This document shows, piece by piece, positions 24,076 to 33,411 of a stretch of DNA of 64,000 nt (within the stretch, counting starts at the first letter, position 1; the number at the start of each line of letters is the position of its first letter). This DNA is from Aeromicrobium panaciterrae (lineage in GTDB: Bacteria; Actinomycetota; Actinomycetes; Propionibacteriales; Nocardioidaceae), in assembly GCF_031457275.1 (NCBI RefSeq), contig NZ_JAVDWH010000001.1, positions 1,426,001 through 1,490,000 of the forward strand, given 5' to 3'. Under the pieces are notes generated by a model that was given only the letters and a program-made list of their open reading frames with translations, was not told the DNA's origin and made no database searches. The translations under genes and the position numbers were made by a program.

Positions 24076-26663
24076 TGGCGCAGCTTCACGAGCTTGGCGA
24101 GCTCGGCGTCTGACAGTTCCGTCAGCGCACCTTCGCCGCCATTGACGACGGCATCAGCCAGCGATCGTTTGGAGCGGATGAGCTCGTCGATCGACTCCTC
24201 GATCGTGCCCTCGCTGATCAGGCGGTGTACTTGCACGTTCTTGGTCTGGCCGATGCGGTGAGCACGGTCGGTGGCCTGGTCCTCAACGGCCGGGTTCCAC
24301 CAGCGGTCGAAGTGGATCACGTGATCAGCCTTGGTCAGGTTGAGCCCGACGCCGGCTGCCTTGAGCGAGAGTACGAAGACGGGCACCTCGCCGCCCTGGA
24401 ACTTGTGCACCATCTTCTCGCGCGCCTTGATCGTGGTGCCGCCATGCAGGAACTGGCTCTTGATCTTCTTCTCGTCCAGGTGCCGCGACAGCAGTCGGCC
24501 CATCTGCGCGTACTGCGTGAACACCAGCACCGCGCCATCCTCGGCGACGATCTCCTCGACTAGTTCGTCAAACACGGTGAGTTTGCCGGAACGACCTGGC
24601 AGACGACCGTCGGACTGGCGCAGGAAATGCGCGGGGTGGTTGCAGATCTGCTTGAGCTGGGTGAGCAGCTTGACCACGAGGCCACGGCGCTGGATGCCTA
24701 CGGCGGCTTCGATCTCGGCGAGCGTGTTGCGGACGACCGCTTCGTACAGGCCGACCTGCTCGCGGGTGAGGTTGACCGAGTGGTCGGTCTCGATCTTGGG
24801 CGGCAGCTCCGGAGCGATGCCGGGGTCAGACTTGCGTCGACGCAGCACGAACGGGCGGATCAGCTGTGACAGACCCGCAGCCTTCGCCTTGTCGCGTCGC
24901 GCCTCGATCGGTCGTGACCACTGCACGCGGAACTGTTCGTAGGTGCCGAGCAGTCCCGGCGTCGTCCAGTCGAGGATCGCCCAGAGCTCGGAGAGGTTGT
25001 TCTCGACCGGAGTACCCGTCAGCGCGAGCCTGGCCTCGGCGGGGATAGTGCGCAGTGCCTGTGCCGTACGGGCGCGAGGATTCTTGACGTTCTGCGCTTC
25101 GTCGGCGACGACCAGACCCCAGCCGGGCTGGTGGAAGCGCAGGAAGTCGGCGTCAGCGCGCATCGTCGCGTACGTCGTGACGACGAACCCGTCCTTCACG
25201 CCATCGAGACGGCGGCCGGCACCGTGATAGCGGCGTACGTTGACGCCCGGCGCGAAGCGTTTGATCTCGCGCTCCCAGTTGCCGAGCACGGATGCGGGGG
25301 CGACGACGAGCGTCGGTGCTGTGGTCGTACGCGCGCGCTGCAGGTGCAGAGCGATCAACATGACCGTCTTACCGAGACCCATGTCGTCGGCGAGGATTCC
25401 GCCAAGTCCGAGGTCGACCAGTTGCGTCATCCACTGCAGGCCTTGGAGCTGGTACTCGCGCAGCGTGCCGTCCAGCTCGTGCGGCTGCACTGCGGGCATG
25501 ATGTCGCGGTCCTGGGTGGCGAGCTTGCGGCGCAGGTCCTCGAGCCAGCCAATCGTGTCGACCTCAGTGCTGAGCCCGTCGACCACGAGCGTGCCGGAGA
25601 CGGCAGCACGCAGCGCTTCTCCCGAGGTGATGGTGCGAGTGCCACGCTCGAGCACGCGCTGCAGGCGGCGCGGATCGACGAACACCCACTGATCGCGGAG
25701 CTTGAGCAAGCCAGTCTGCGACGCAGCAAGCTGGTCGAGCTCGGCCTTTGTGAGTGTCTTGTCGCCGAGCGCGACCTGCCAATCGAAGCTGAACAGCTGA
25801 TCTGCGGCAAACGCCTTGGCCCGTTCTGAACCAGGAGCCTCCTGGCGCCCGACAACAGCCTTGGTCTCGAGCGTACGTACGAGATCGGGCGGCCACCGTA
25901 CGTCGATATGTGCCGCCATCAGATGCGAAACCGTACGACCGTCGCCGAGCAGTGCGAGCTCGTCGGCGGTGATTCGAACCGAGCCCTTCGAGATGTCCGC
26001 GAGCAGTCGAGCCGCGGGCGGCCATGTGTCGGCGGTGCGGGTGAGCATCGTGCGGGTTGCCTGGCGGACGCCCGGGCCGAGGTGGTGGTTGTCCTGCGAC
26101 CACACGTCACTGGCACGCGCGGCACCGAACGAGCTGTCACGCGGCTTGATGCGGAGGTCGATCTCCGCGATCCGGACAGTGCCGTCCTCCAGCTCCTCGG
26201 ACTCGTACAAGAAGGAGACCTCGAAGATGTACGAGAACAGCCGCTCGCGTTCGCGTGGCGATGCAGCACGGGGAGAGACGTACGCCTGACGCTGCGGTGT
26301 GGATGCAGCCGCTGGAGCGTCGACGGCTAGCGCCTTGAGGAATGCCTGGACCTTCGCGCCTCCGCTTGGGATCGCGGTCGCGGCTTGTTGGAGCTGCGAG
26401 AGCTCGGAGGCTTCGGGGGAGCCGAGGTTGCCCTTGGCCATGATGCGCAGGGCGAGGATCGCCGGCGTCGCCCACGCGCGTACCGAAGCGTGTGCCGACA
26501 TGGCACGGATGCCCTGGCTCAGCGGCCCAATCGACTCGCTCGCAGTGGCCCGCTGTTCGCCATCTGGACCGTGAAATACGAAGCGCGATTCCGCCGGATC
26601 TTCCGCGACCTCGAAATCGACCGGATAGCGCAGCAATAGGCGCAAATCAGTCGATGTGGGCAT
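24072..26663 (-). CDS. SNF2/HelZ-type DEAD-box helicase
   Basis: 863 residues from the ATG at 26663, the most likely start (a GTG 18 bases upstream is possible). The N-terminal 380 residues are the SNF2-associated bacterial domain. The ATPase core has ILADDMGLGKTVMLIAL (motif I), VVADEAQNVKNP (motif II, DEAQ), LTGTPVENNLSELWAIL (III), and the C-lobe FVLSLKAAGVGLNLTKADHV and DRWWNPAVEDQATDRAHRIGQ (V, VI). Remodels DNA-protein complexes; the exact role in actinobacteria is unclear. Confidence 0.93.
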   Translation of the reverse strand: MPTSTDLRLLLRYPVDFEVAEDPAESRFVFHGPDGEQRATASESIGPLSQGIRAMSAHASVRAWATPAILALRIMAKGNLGSPEASELSQLQQAATAIPSGGAKVQAFLKALAVDAPAAASTPQRQAYVSPRAASPRERERLFSYIFEVSFLYESEELEDGTVRIAEIDLRIKPRDSSFGAARASDVWSQDNHHLGPGVRQATRTMLTRTADTWPPAARLLADISKGSVRITADELALLGDGRTVSHLMAAHIDVRWPPDLVRTLETKAVVGRQEAPGSERAKAFAADQLFSFDWQVALGDKTLTKAELDQLAASQTGLLKLRDQWVFVDPRRLQRVLERGTRTITSGEALRAAVSGTLVVDGLSTEVDTIGWLEDLRRKLATQDRDIMPAVQPHELDGTLREYQLQGLQWMTQLVDLGLGGILADDMGLGKTVMLIALHLQRARTTTAPTLVVAPASVLGNWEREIKRFAPGVNVRRYHGAGRRLDGVKDGFVVTTYATMRADADFLRFHQPGWGLVVADEAQNVKNPRARTAQALRTIPAEARLALTGTPVENNLSELWAILDWTTPGLLGTYEQFRVQWSRPIEARRDKAKAAGLSQLIRPFVLRRRKSDPGIAPELPPKIETDHSVNLTREQVGLYEAVVRNTLAEIEAAVGIQRRGLVVKLLTQLKQICNHPAHFLRQSDGRLPGRSGKLTVFDELVEEIVAEDGAVLVFTQYAQMGRLLSRHLDEKKIKSQFLHGGTTIKAREKMVHKFQGGEVPVFVLSLKAAGVGLNLTKADHVIHFDRWWNPAVEDQATDRAHRIGQTKNVQVHRLISEGTIEESIDELIRSKRSLADAVVNGGEGALTELSDAELAKLVKLRH

Positions 26664-26721
26664 CCCTCCATTGTCCCGCACGCGGCCAAACGGACCAAAA
26701 CGGGGAGTCCTCATCTCACGG

Positions 26722-26827
26722 GGTTTCGATACGCCCTCGTTCCTCGGGCTACTCAACCAACGAATTCCTGGCGGTCGAGTAGCGAGGAACGAGCGTATCG
26801 AGACCTCGAGAGCCGAAGTGCTTGAGC
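26722..26827. repeat. Family B dispersed repeat, copy B2 (head-to-head pair)
   Basis: GGTTTCGATACGCCCTCGTT to GCTACTCAACC (26722-26758), then the inverse GGTCGAGTAGCGAGGAACGA to CGTATCGAGACC (26773-26806), followed by CTCGAGAGCCGAAGTGCTTG, also found after copy B3. The two halves can pair as a long hairpin between the SNF2 gene and the serine hydrolase gene. Confidence 0.85.
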
Positions 26828-26850
26828 GCGTCGATGGGTAGGTTCGGTTC

Positions 26851-27978
26851 ATGCGATTCGCGGCGGCTGTGTTTCTTCTGCTGCTCGCTGCTTGCTCCAG
26901 TGACCCTGTCGAGCCGCTTGTTGAGCCGACCATCGAGACGTCGACACCGACTCCAACGCCGACGTTCATCTACCCGGGCAAGGACTGGGCGAAGGCTGCG
27001 ACGATCGATGCGAACTTCGAGCAGCTCAACACCGATCTGGCCAACGCGAGGTCGACCTGCTTTGCGCTGATCAAGGACGGCGAGCTCGTGTACGACGCGT
27101 ACTGGGGCGGCACCAGCATTCGTACGACGCGGCCTGCGTACTCGATCACCAAGTCCGTCACCGCGATCCTGGTGGGCATCGCCGCCGACGAAGGCAAGCT
27201 GGCGCTCGACGACAACGCGTCGAAGTACATCCCCGAATGGCGCCGCACCGCCGCGCGGAACGTCACGATCCGCGACCTGCTCTCCAACACCTCTGGCCGG
27301 CACTGGGACTACAACACCGACTACAGCCAGATGGTGCGCCGGGCACCGGACAAGACCGCCTTCGCGATCGGGCTCGGCCAGGACGCCAAGCCCGGCACCA
27401 AGTGGGACTACAACAACTCCGCGGTGCAGACCCTTGAGGCGGTACTCGAGAAGGCCACTGGTCAGGACGTCGCCGCGTACGGCAAGAAGCGACTCCTCGA
27501 TCCGATCGGTATGCGCGACACCACCTGGGCGCACGACGCAGCCGGTAACACCACGACGTACTCGGGCATCGATTCGTCGTGCCGCGATCTCGCTCGCGTC
27601 GGCTACCTGATGATGCGAAGCGGTGCCTGGAAGGGCAAGCAGCTTGTCTCCGACTCGTTCGTCGCAGAGGCCACCAACGAGTCATCGTCGCAGCTCAACG
27701 CCGCATATGGGCTGCTCTGGTGGGTCAACAAACCCGGTCGCATCGTCACGATCGACCGCGCCGCCGGCTTCCCGAACGACAAGCCGCCATACCGGGGCCA
27801 GCTCGCACCCAAGGCGCCGGAAGACACGTTCTGGGCGCTCGGCTACGGCAGCGAGTACGTCATGGTGATCCCGTCGGAAGGGCTCGTCGCTGTACGTATG
27901 GGCTCACGTCCCAACACCCCCGAACAGCTCTCGTACGCGTCGTTTACTGAGGGCGTGCTGAAGGCCCTGCACCGCTGA
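26851..27978 (+). CDS. Beta-lactamase-family serine hydrolase lipoprotein
   Basis: 375 residues. Lipoprotein signal FLLLLAACSSD (lipobox LAAC, Cys at 15), then a Pro/Thr-rich linker and a class C beta-lactamase-like domain. The SxxK motif is YSITKSV, the YxN motif YNNSAVQ, so the catalytic set is present. Such proteins are DD-peptidases or esterases; the beta-lactamase role is unlikely for a lipoprotein of this type. A promoter must lie in or next to repeat B2. Confidence 0.88.
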   Translation: MRFAAAVFLLLLAACSSDPVEPLVEPTIETSTPTPTPTFIYPGKDWAKAATIDANFEQLNTDLANARSTCFALIKDGELVYDAYWGGTSIRTTRPAYSITKSVTAILVGIAADEGKLALDDNASKYIPEWRRTAARNVTIRDLLSNTSGRHWDYNTDYSQMVRRAPDKTAFAIGLGQDAKPGTKWDYNNSAVQTLEAVLEKATGQDVAAYGKKRLLDPIGMRDTTWAHDAAGNTTTYSGIDSSCRDLARVGYLMMRSGAWKGKQLVSDSFVAEATNESSSQLNAAYGLLWWVNKPGRIVTIDRAAGFPNDKPPYRGQLAPKAPEDTFWALGYGSEYVMVIPSEGLVAVRMGSRPNTPEQLSYASFTEGVLKALHR

Positions 27979-28077
27979 CACGTGGCCGAATCTCGTGCCG
28001 AGCTGGCCGAAATCCCGAACGCACCTGTCCGACCCGGACCCTAGGCTGGCGGGAGTCGACGAGAGGACTGTGACGCT

Positions 28078-29034
28078 GTGGCCGTTCCACGTACCGGGCT
28101 GGTCGCCGTCGCTCTCGGAATCGTCTACGTCGTATGGGGCTCGACCTACCTCGGCATCCGCGTCGTGGTCGAAGACGCGCCACCGATGACGTCAATGGGT
28201 CTGCGGTTCGCTACGGCGGGCCTGCTGCTTGGCGCCTTCTTCGCCGTGCGCCGTGGATTCAAGTTCCTCGCCCTCACGCGGCGGCAAGTCATCGGCACGG
28301 CCTTCCTCGGCCTGTGCCTGCCGTTGCTCGGCAACGGACTGGTGTCCGTCGCGGAGTACAAAGGCGCGACCTCTGGCTTCTCCGCTCTGCTCATCGCCGT
28401 GGCGCCGCTGGTCATCGTGATCTTCAGGGCAATCGAGCGAGATCTGCCCAACACCCAGACCATCGTCGGAGTGCTGCTCGGCTTCGTCGGGCTCGCCCTA
28501 CTCGTGCTGCTCGGACGCGATGCGGGCGACTTCGAGCTGGGCCCAGCCCTGATTGTTCTCTTCGCGGCCTCGTGCTGGGCATTCGGCTCGTACGTCCAGC
28601 CTCGACTCTGGCTGCCAGCCAACCCGTTCGTCGTCGCCGTCTGGGAGATGATCTTCGGCGGCGCAATGATGGTCGTTCTCGGCCTGTCGGTGGGGGAGAC
28701 GATGACGTTCGACTACCCGGCCAAGACCTGGTTTGCCCTGTCCTACCTGGTCATCTTCGGCTCGGTCGTCGCCTTCACCGCGTACGTCTGGCTCGTGGCC
28801 AACGCCCCGATCTCGCTCGTCGCGACCTACGCGTACGTCAATCCGGTCATCGCGGTGTTCCTCGGCTGGCTGATTCTCGACGAGAAGATCACCTGGCCGA
28901 TCGTCGCCGGCGGAGCGATCGTCGTCGCGGCTGTCGCCCTGGTCATCTCGTCCGAGCGGCGGCACCCGGCGCCGGCAGCCGCAGCCGAGCCGCCAGTGGT
29001 TGAGCAGGTCACGAAATCGCTGCAAACACCGTGA
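28078..29034 (+). CDS. EamA/DMT-family transporter
   Basis: 318 residues from a GTG start with AGAGGA upstream. Ten membrane helices in two EamA repeats: VAVALGIVYVVWGSTYLGIR opens the first, and the second starts at about 150. Drug/metabolite exporter superfamily; the substrate is unknown. A Pro/Ala-rich cytoplasmic tail follows the last helix. The MBL-fold gene begins 20 bases after the stop and is likely in the same operon. Confidence 0.9.
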   Translation: MAVPRTGLVAVALGIVYVVWGSTYLGIRVVVEDAPPMTSMGLRFATAGLLLGAFFAVRRGFKFLALTRRQVIGTAFLGLCLPLLGNGLVSVAEYKGATSGFSALLIAVAPLVIVIFRAIERDLPNTQTIVGVLLGFVGLALLVLLGRDAGDFELGPALIVLFAASCWAFGSYVQPRLWLPANPFVVAVWEMIFGGAMMVVLGLSVGETMTFDYPAKTWFALSYLVIFGSVVAFTAYVWLVANAPISLVATYAYVNPVIAVFLGWLILDEKITWPIVAGGAIVVAAVALVISSERRHPAPAAAAEPPVVEQVTKSLQTP

Positions 29035-29054
29035 TCCTCGCGTAGGTTCGGCCA

Positions 29055-29831
29055 ATGACCGACGTCACGATCACGCACATCGGCGGACCGACCGCGCTCA
29101 TTGAGGTCGGCGGATGGCGCATCCTCACCGACCCGACATTCGACCCTCCCGGCAAGCGCTACTTCTTCGGCTGGGGCACGATGTCGCGCAAGCTCGTCGG
29201 CCCTTCGATCCTCGCCAAGGATCTCGGCCCGATCGATGCCGTACTCGTCAGCCACCACCATCACGGCGACAACCTCGACCCCAGCGCTCAGGCTCTGCTG
29301 CCGACCTGGGGTACGACGTACACGACCAAGAAGGCCGCCAAGAAGCTCGGCGGCAACACGGTCGGCCTCGCCGCCTGGGACACAACGACCCTCGAGGCGC
29401 CCGGCAAGCTGAGCGTCACGATCACCGCGACCCCGTGCCGTCACGGCCCGGCCGGCAGCGACCCGATCACCGGCCCCGTCGTCGGCTTCTCGCTCAAGTG
29501 GGAAGGCCAGGAGCACGGCGAGCTCTGGGTCACCGGCGACACGGTCTTGTACGACGGACTCCGCGACGTCGCGAAGCGCCTCAAGGTCGGCACGATGCTG
29601 ATGCACCTTGGTTCCGTACGTTTCCGCTACCTGTCTGGCTGGTTCCGCTACACGATGGACGCCAAGGAAGGCCTCGAGCTGCTCGACCTGGTCAAGCCGA
29701 CCAACGTCATCCCTGTGCACTACGAGGGCTGGTCACACTTCCAGCAAGGCCGCGACGAAGCCGAGAAGGTCCTCGCCGACCACAAGGTCACGTGGCTCAA
29801 CCCGGGGGAGACCAAGACCGTCCAGGCCTAG
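29055..29831 (+). CDS. MBL-fold metallo-hydrolase
   Basis: 258 residues. The metal-binding motif is VLVSHHHHGDNLD (HxHxDN variant), preceded by GGWRILTDPTFD; later ligands are in TPCRHGPAG, WVTGDTV and NVIPVHYEGWSHF. Similar to the UlaG/YycJ-like group of small beta-lactamase-fold hydrolases. The substrate is not inferable. The stop is six bases from the end of the convergent kinase gene. Confidence 0.88.
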   Translation: MTDVTITHIGGPTALIEVGGWRILTDPTFDPPGKRYFFGWGTMSRKLVGPSILAKDLGPIDAVLVSHHHHGDNLDPSAQALLPTWGTTYTTKKAAKKLGGNTVGLAAWDTTTLEAPGKLSVTITATPCRHGPAGSDPITGPVVGFSLKWEGQEHGELWVTGDTVLYDGLRDVAKRLKVGTMLMHLGSVRFRYLSGWFRYTMDAKEGLELLDLVKPTNVIPVHYEGWSHFQQGRDEAEKVLADHKVTWLNPGETKTVQA

Positions 29832-29836
29832 CGCGA

Positions 29837-31417
29837 CTAAGGGGCAGCGGGAGGGTCTCCCGCATCAGCGTCGGCATCTGTTGCTGGCGGTTCGGTCGTG
29901 GCCGTCGCCGTGGGCTCGACGGTCGTCTTCTTCTTGTTCTTGCCCTTCTTTTTCTCGTCCTTCGAGTCGTTGCCGCCAGACCCGGTCGAGACGGTGAGGA
30001 CGACGACGGAACCCGGCTCCGCGCGCTTGGATGGATCGACAGTGGTCACCGTTCCGGCAGTCTCGCCCGATGGCTGGTCATTGCGCTGCGGCACCAGACC
30101 CAACTTGTCCACGATCTTCGCGGCATCCTCGTACGACTTCCCGACGATGTTCTTGGGGATCGCGACAAATCCTGTGGCGACGCCGAGGTCGACGGAGCTG
30201 CCTTTGTCCGCGTCTGATCCGGCCTCGGGTGACTGAGTCACGACGACGCCGGGCTTGTAGCCAGCGGCATCCACATCGTGGGTCTCTACCTTGAAGCCCT
30301 TGCTCGCCAACGTTGCCGCGGCCTTGACGCTCGACATCTTGCGTACGTCCGGCACCTCGACCTGGGTCGGCTGGTTGATGTACAGGAGGGCGAAGATGAT
30401 CGCAGCGAGCGCAAGCACAGCCGAGCTGATCAGGACCGTGCGCCGAGGCCTCTGGCGGTCTTCGGTGACTACCTCCGCGGTTGCTTCATCCGACACAGCG
30501 GGCAGCACACCGGTCGGCGCGGCCACACCGACGGTCGGTGTGGTGACGCCTGGCTGAGTCGCATCAGGATCGGTCGCCCTTTCAACTTCTGTTGGCACCG
30601 TGGTCGCCAACTCGCCGGCAATCGCCGCAACTTCACTCGCAGAAGGTCGCTGACCTGGCTCTTTGGCGAGCATGCTCTCGATGAGCGGGCCAATCCCCGA
30701 CGCCAAGATCTCATCCGGAAGCTCAGGAATCGGCGCCTGGATGTGCGCCAGTGCCGTGGCGACGTCGGTCTCGCGGTGGAACGGGGGAGCGCCAGTGAGA
30801 CAGGTGTAGGCGACGATCCCGAGGGCATACAGGTCCGAGGCATACGTGGCCTGTCGCCCGCTTGCCTGTTCGGGGGAGAGGTAGTCGGCTGTGCCTATGA
30901 GAGCGCCCGTCTTGGTCAGCGACTCGCCACCCGTCGATCGGGCGATACCGAAGTCGAGGATCATGACCCGGCCCGACGCTGAAAGCAGTACGTTTCCGGG
31001 TTTGAGGTCGCGATGGACGATGCCGGCTTCGTGGGCGGCGGCAAGGGCACTCGCCATCTCGCTGATGATCGACATCGTCTCGCCAACGGGCAGCGCCACC
31101 CGGGACTTGAGCATGGCGGACAGTGAGACCCCATCGACCAATGGCATCACGAGGTAGGGCGTCGTGCGGCCGTGCTCGTCGGGATGCTCGCCGTAGTCGT
31201 ATACGTCGACGATGTTCTGGTGGTGCAGTGACCCAGCAAGGTGCGCCTCGGTACGGAGTCGTTCGCGGATCGATTCGTCATCTGCGAGGTGTTCGCGGAT
31301 CACCTTGACCGCAACCTCGCGGTTGAGCAGCTGGTCGTGAGCTCGCCACACCTCGCCCATGCCGCCATTGCCGATTACGGCGTCCAGGCGGTAGCGATCT
31401 CCGAGGATTTTGGGCAC
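29837..31417 (-). CDS. PASTA-domain Ser/Thr protein kinase 1
   Basis: 526 residues. Cytoplasmic kinase domain: glycine loop IGNGGMGEVW, Lys38 (AVKVI), HRDLKPGN at 135-142, DFG at 155-157, APE-like SPEQ. One membrane helix (VLISSAVLALAAIIFALLYI) then two external PASTA domains (VEVPDVRKMSSVKAAATL... and VAIPKNIVGKSYEDAAKI...), followed by a basic and Thr/Pro-rich tail. PknB-type kinases sense muropeptides and control cell-wall growth. Closely related to the gene at 31912. Confidence 0.93.
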   Translation of the reverse strand: MPKILGDRYRLDAVIGNGGMGEVWRAHDQLLNREVAVKVIREHLADDESIRERLRTEAHLAGSLHHQNIVDVYDYGEHPDEHGRTTPYLVMPLVDGVSLSAMLKSRVALPVGETMSIISEMASALAAAHEAGIVHRDLKPGNVLLSASGRVMILDFGIARSTGGESLTKTGALIGTADYLSPEQASGRQATYASDLYALGIVAYTCLTGAPPFHRETDVATALAHIQAPIPELPDEILASGIGPLIESMLAKEPGQRPSASEVAAIAGELATTVPTEVERATDPDATQPGVTTPTVGVAAPTGVLPAVSDEATAEVVTEDRQRPRRTVLISSAVLALAAIIFALLYINQPTQVEVPDVRKMSSVKAAATLASKGFKVETHDVDAAGYKPGVVVTQSPEAGSDADKGSSVDLGVATGFVAIPKNIVGKSYEDAAKIVDKLGLVPQRNDQPSGETAGTVTTVDPSKRAEPGSVVVLTVSTGSGGNDSKDEKKKGKNKKKTTVEPTATATTEPPATDADADAGDPPAAP

Positions 31418-31468
31418 CCGATCAGGTTAGGTCCGATCGGAACAAATCTCCTGTTGAGCGAGAGGTGC

Positions 31469-31855
31469 CTAGACCTCGGACTGAGCTGCTTCGGCCGCTT
31501 CGGCTTCGGCGACCTGACGGCGCACGTCGTCCATGTCGAGTCCCTTGACCGCCTGGATGACCTGCTCGAGGCCAGCTGCGGGAAGCGCGCCGGGCTGCGA
31601 GAACACCAGGATGCCGTCGCGGAATGCCATCAGCGTGGGGATCGAGGAAATGCCGGCCGCACCGGAGAGTTCACCCTCAGCTTCGGTGTCGATCTTCGCG
31701 AAGACAACATCGGGGTGTTGCTCGCTCGCCGCTTCGTAGACGGGGCCGAACTGCATGCACGGGCCACACCAAGAAGCCCACCAGTCGACCAACGTGATCC
31801 CGTCGGCGGAGACGGCCTCGTCGATGCTGTCTTTGGTCAGGTTGATGGTGCTCAT
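31469..31855 (-). CDS. Thioredoxin
   Basis: 128 residues from the ATG at 31855 (GGAAGG upstream); the open frame begins 45 bases earlier. Thioredoxin fold with active site WCGPC in DWWASWCGPCMQFG, cis-Pro in SIPTLMAF, and an extra C-terminal acidic/Ala-rich tail of about 20 residues (EAEAAEAAQSEV). Disulfide reductase or redox chaperone in the cytoplasm. Sits between two PASTA kinase genes on the same strand. Confidence 0.9.
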   Translation of the reverse strand: MSTINLTKDSIDEAVSADGITLVDWWASWCGPCMQFGPVYEAASEQHPDVVFAKIDTEAEGELSGAAGISSIPTLMAFRDGILVFSQPGALPAAGLEQVIQAVKGLDMDDVRRQVAEAEAAEAAQSEV

Positions 31856-31911
31856 GCCTTGCCTTCCGTTGAGTACGACCAGTTCAACAAACCCGGCCAA
31901 ACACAGATTCC

Positions 31912-33369
31912 CTAGTCGTCGTGCTTCTTGTCACGGCCCTTGTCGTCGTCATCGCCGTTGAAGTCAAAGTCGAAGAACGAGTACGAAACCGTCACCGTGA
32001 TGGTGTCGCCAGCCTTCGCTAGCGTTGAAGGCTCAACCGAGAGGACCGTGTCGGACTCCTCCTGCGAGAGCTTCTGCGTCTTGTTGACCGTGAGTCCGAG
32101 GTCCTCAAGCGTCGCCGCGACCTCGTCGTACGGTTTGCCGACCAGATCGCCAGGGATCGAGAACAGCCCGGTAGCGACCGTCAGCGATACGAGTGCGTCC
32201 TCGCCAACTTCCGTACCTGGCTTGACCGACTGCTTGATGACCTCGCCGGTCTTGTGACCTGCGACGTTCGTCTCGTGAGTCTCAACGGTGAGGTCTGACC
32301 GGCCCAGGGTGGACGCAGCTTCGACGCTGGACATACCGACGACATTGGGCACAGCGATCTTGACCGGACGATTCGCGTACGCGAACCCGCCGATCAGTAC
32401 GCCGACCAGCGCGAGCATGGCCGCGCCAATCCACAGCGCCTTGCGTGGGCGACGGCGCTTGGTGTCGACGATGTCGATGGTCGCGGTGGCGTCCCGATCG
32501 AGAGGTGCCAGGTCAGTACGAGTGTGCTCAGCGCTGCTCTTGCTCGTCGTGGGGAGGCTCGTCGCCATGGTTCCCGCGATCGCAGCCACGTCACCTGCGG
32601 ACGGCCGATGCGTGGGCTCCTTCGAGAGCAGCGACCTGATCAACGGGTCGGCCATCGACAGCTCGGAAGGCAGCGGCGGTACTGGCTCGTGCAGGTGAGC
32701 GAGCGCCGTACCGACGTCGGTGTCGCGGCGGAACGGGGGAGCGCCAGTGAGGCACGTGTACGCAACGATGCCGAGCGCGTAGAGATCTGAGGCGTACGTC
32801 GCTGGGTGACCCGCAGCTTGCTCCGGGCTCAGATAGTCGGCGGTGCCGACCATTGCACCAGTCTGCGTCAGCGACTCGCCACCTGTCGATCGGGCGATGC
32901 CGAAGTCGAGGATCATCACTCGGCCAGACGCGGTGAGCATGACGTTGGCCGGTTTGAGGTCGCGATGCACGATGCCTGCGCCGTGGGCAGTCTGGAGTGC
33001 GCTTGCCATCTCAGCGACGATCTTCATGGTCTCGCCGAGGGGCAGCGAGCCGCGCGACGACAAGACCTCGGACAGTGTGGTGCCGTCGACCAGCGGCATC
33101 ACGAGGTAGGGCGTCGTACGACCATCGACGTCGACGTGCTCGCCATAGTCGAAGACGTCGACGATGCCCGGGTGGCGCAAAGAGCCAGCGAGTTGGGCCT
33201 CCGTGCGGAGCCGCTCACGGATCCTCAGATCACCGGCGAGATGCGACCGGATGACTTTGACGGCAACGACGCGATCAAGCACTGGATCGTGGGCCTTCCA
33301 CACCTCGCCCATGCCGCCGTCGCCGATGAGGGCATCCAGGCGATAGCGATCCGAGAGCGTTGCAGGCAT
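31912..33369 (-). CDS. PASTA-domain Ser/Thr protein kinase 2
   Basis: 485 residues. Same architecture as the gene at 29837: IGDGGMGEVWKAHD loop, Lys38, HRDLKPANV, DFGIARSTGGES, one membrane helix (ALWIGAAMLALVGVLIGGFA), two PASTA domains (IAVPNVVGMSSVEAASTL and FSIPGDLVGKPYDEVAATL) and an acidic Asp-rich tail. The near-identical kinase core indicates a recent duplication. Divergent from the sugar dehydrogenase gene across a short region with ACTAGTT motifs. Confidence 0.93.
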   Translation of the reverse strand: MPATLSDRYRLDALIGDGGMGEVWKAHDPVLDRVVAVKVIRSHLAGDLRIRERLRTEAQLAGSLRHPGIVDVFDYGEHVDVDGRTTPYLVMPLVDGTTLSEVLSSRGSLPLGETMKIVAEMASALQTAHGAGIVHRDLKPANVMLTASGRVMILDFGIARSTGGESLTQTGAMVGTADYLSPEQAAGHPATYASDLYALGIVAYTCLTGAPPFRRDTDVGTALAHLHEPVPPLPSELSMADPLIRSLLSKEPTHRPSAGDVAAIAGTMATSLPTTSKSSAEHTRTDLAPLDRDATATIDIVDTKRRRPRKALWIGAAMLALVGVLIGGFAYANRPVKIAVPNVVGMSSVEAASTLGRSDLTVETHETNVAGHKTGEVIKQSVKPGTEVGEDALVSLTVATGLFSIPGDLVGKPYDEVAATLEDLGLTVNKTQKLSQEESDTVLSVEPSTLAKAGDTITVTVSYSFFDFDFNGDDDDKGRDKKHDD

Positions 33370-33378
33370 TGATTCATT

Positions 33379-33398
33379 CTAGTTCGTTGTGACTAGTT
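33379..33398. promoter_or_regulatory. Paired (T/A)CTAGTT motifs
   Basis: TCTAGTT (33379-33385) and ACTAGTT (33392-33398) lie in the 42 bases between kinase 2 and the divergent sugar dehydrogenase gene, 13 bases apart. The same core is clustered before the M6 protease gene (35776-35828). Confidence 0.4.
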
Positions 33399-33411
33399 GT
33401 CCCTACCGGGC

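Noticed and set aside
29114-30217. 367-codon open frame on the plus strand
   Set aside because: It runs through the MBL gene in a second frame and then across the kinase C-terminus; Arg/Pro/Gln-rich shadow.
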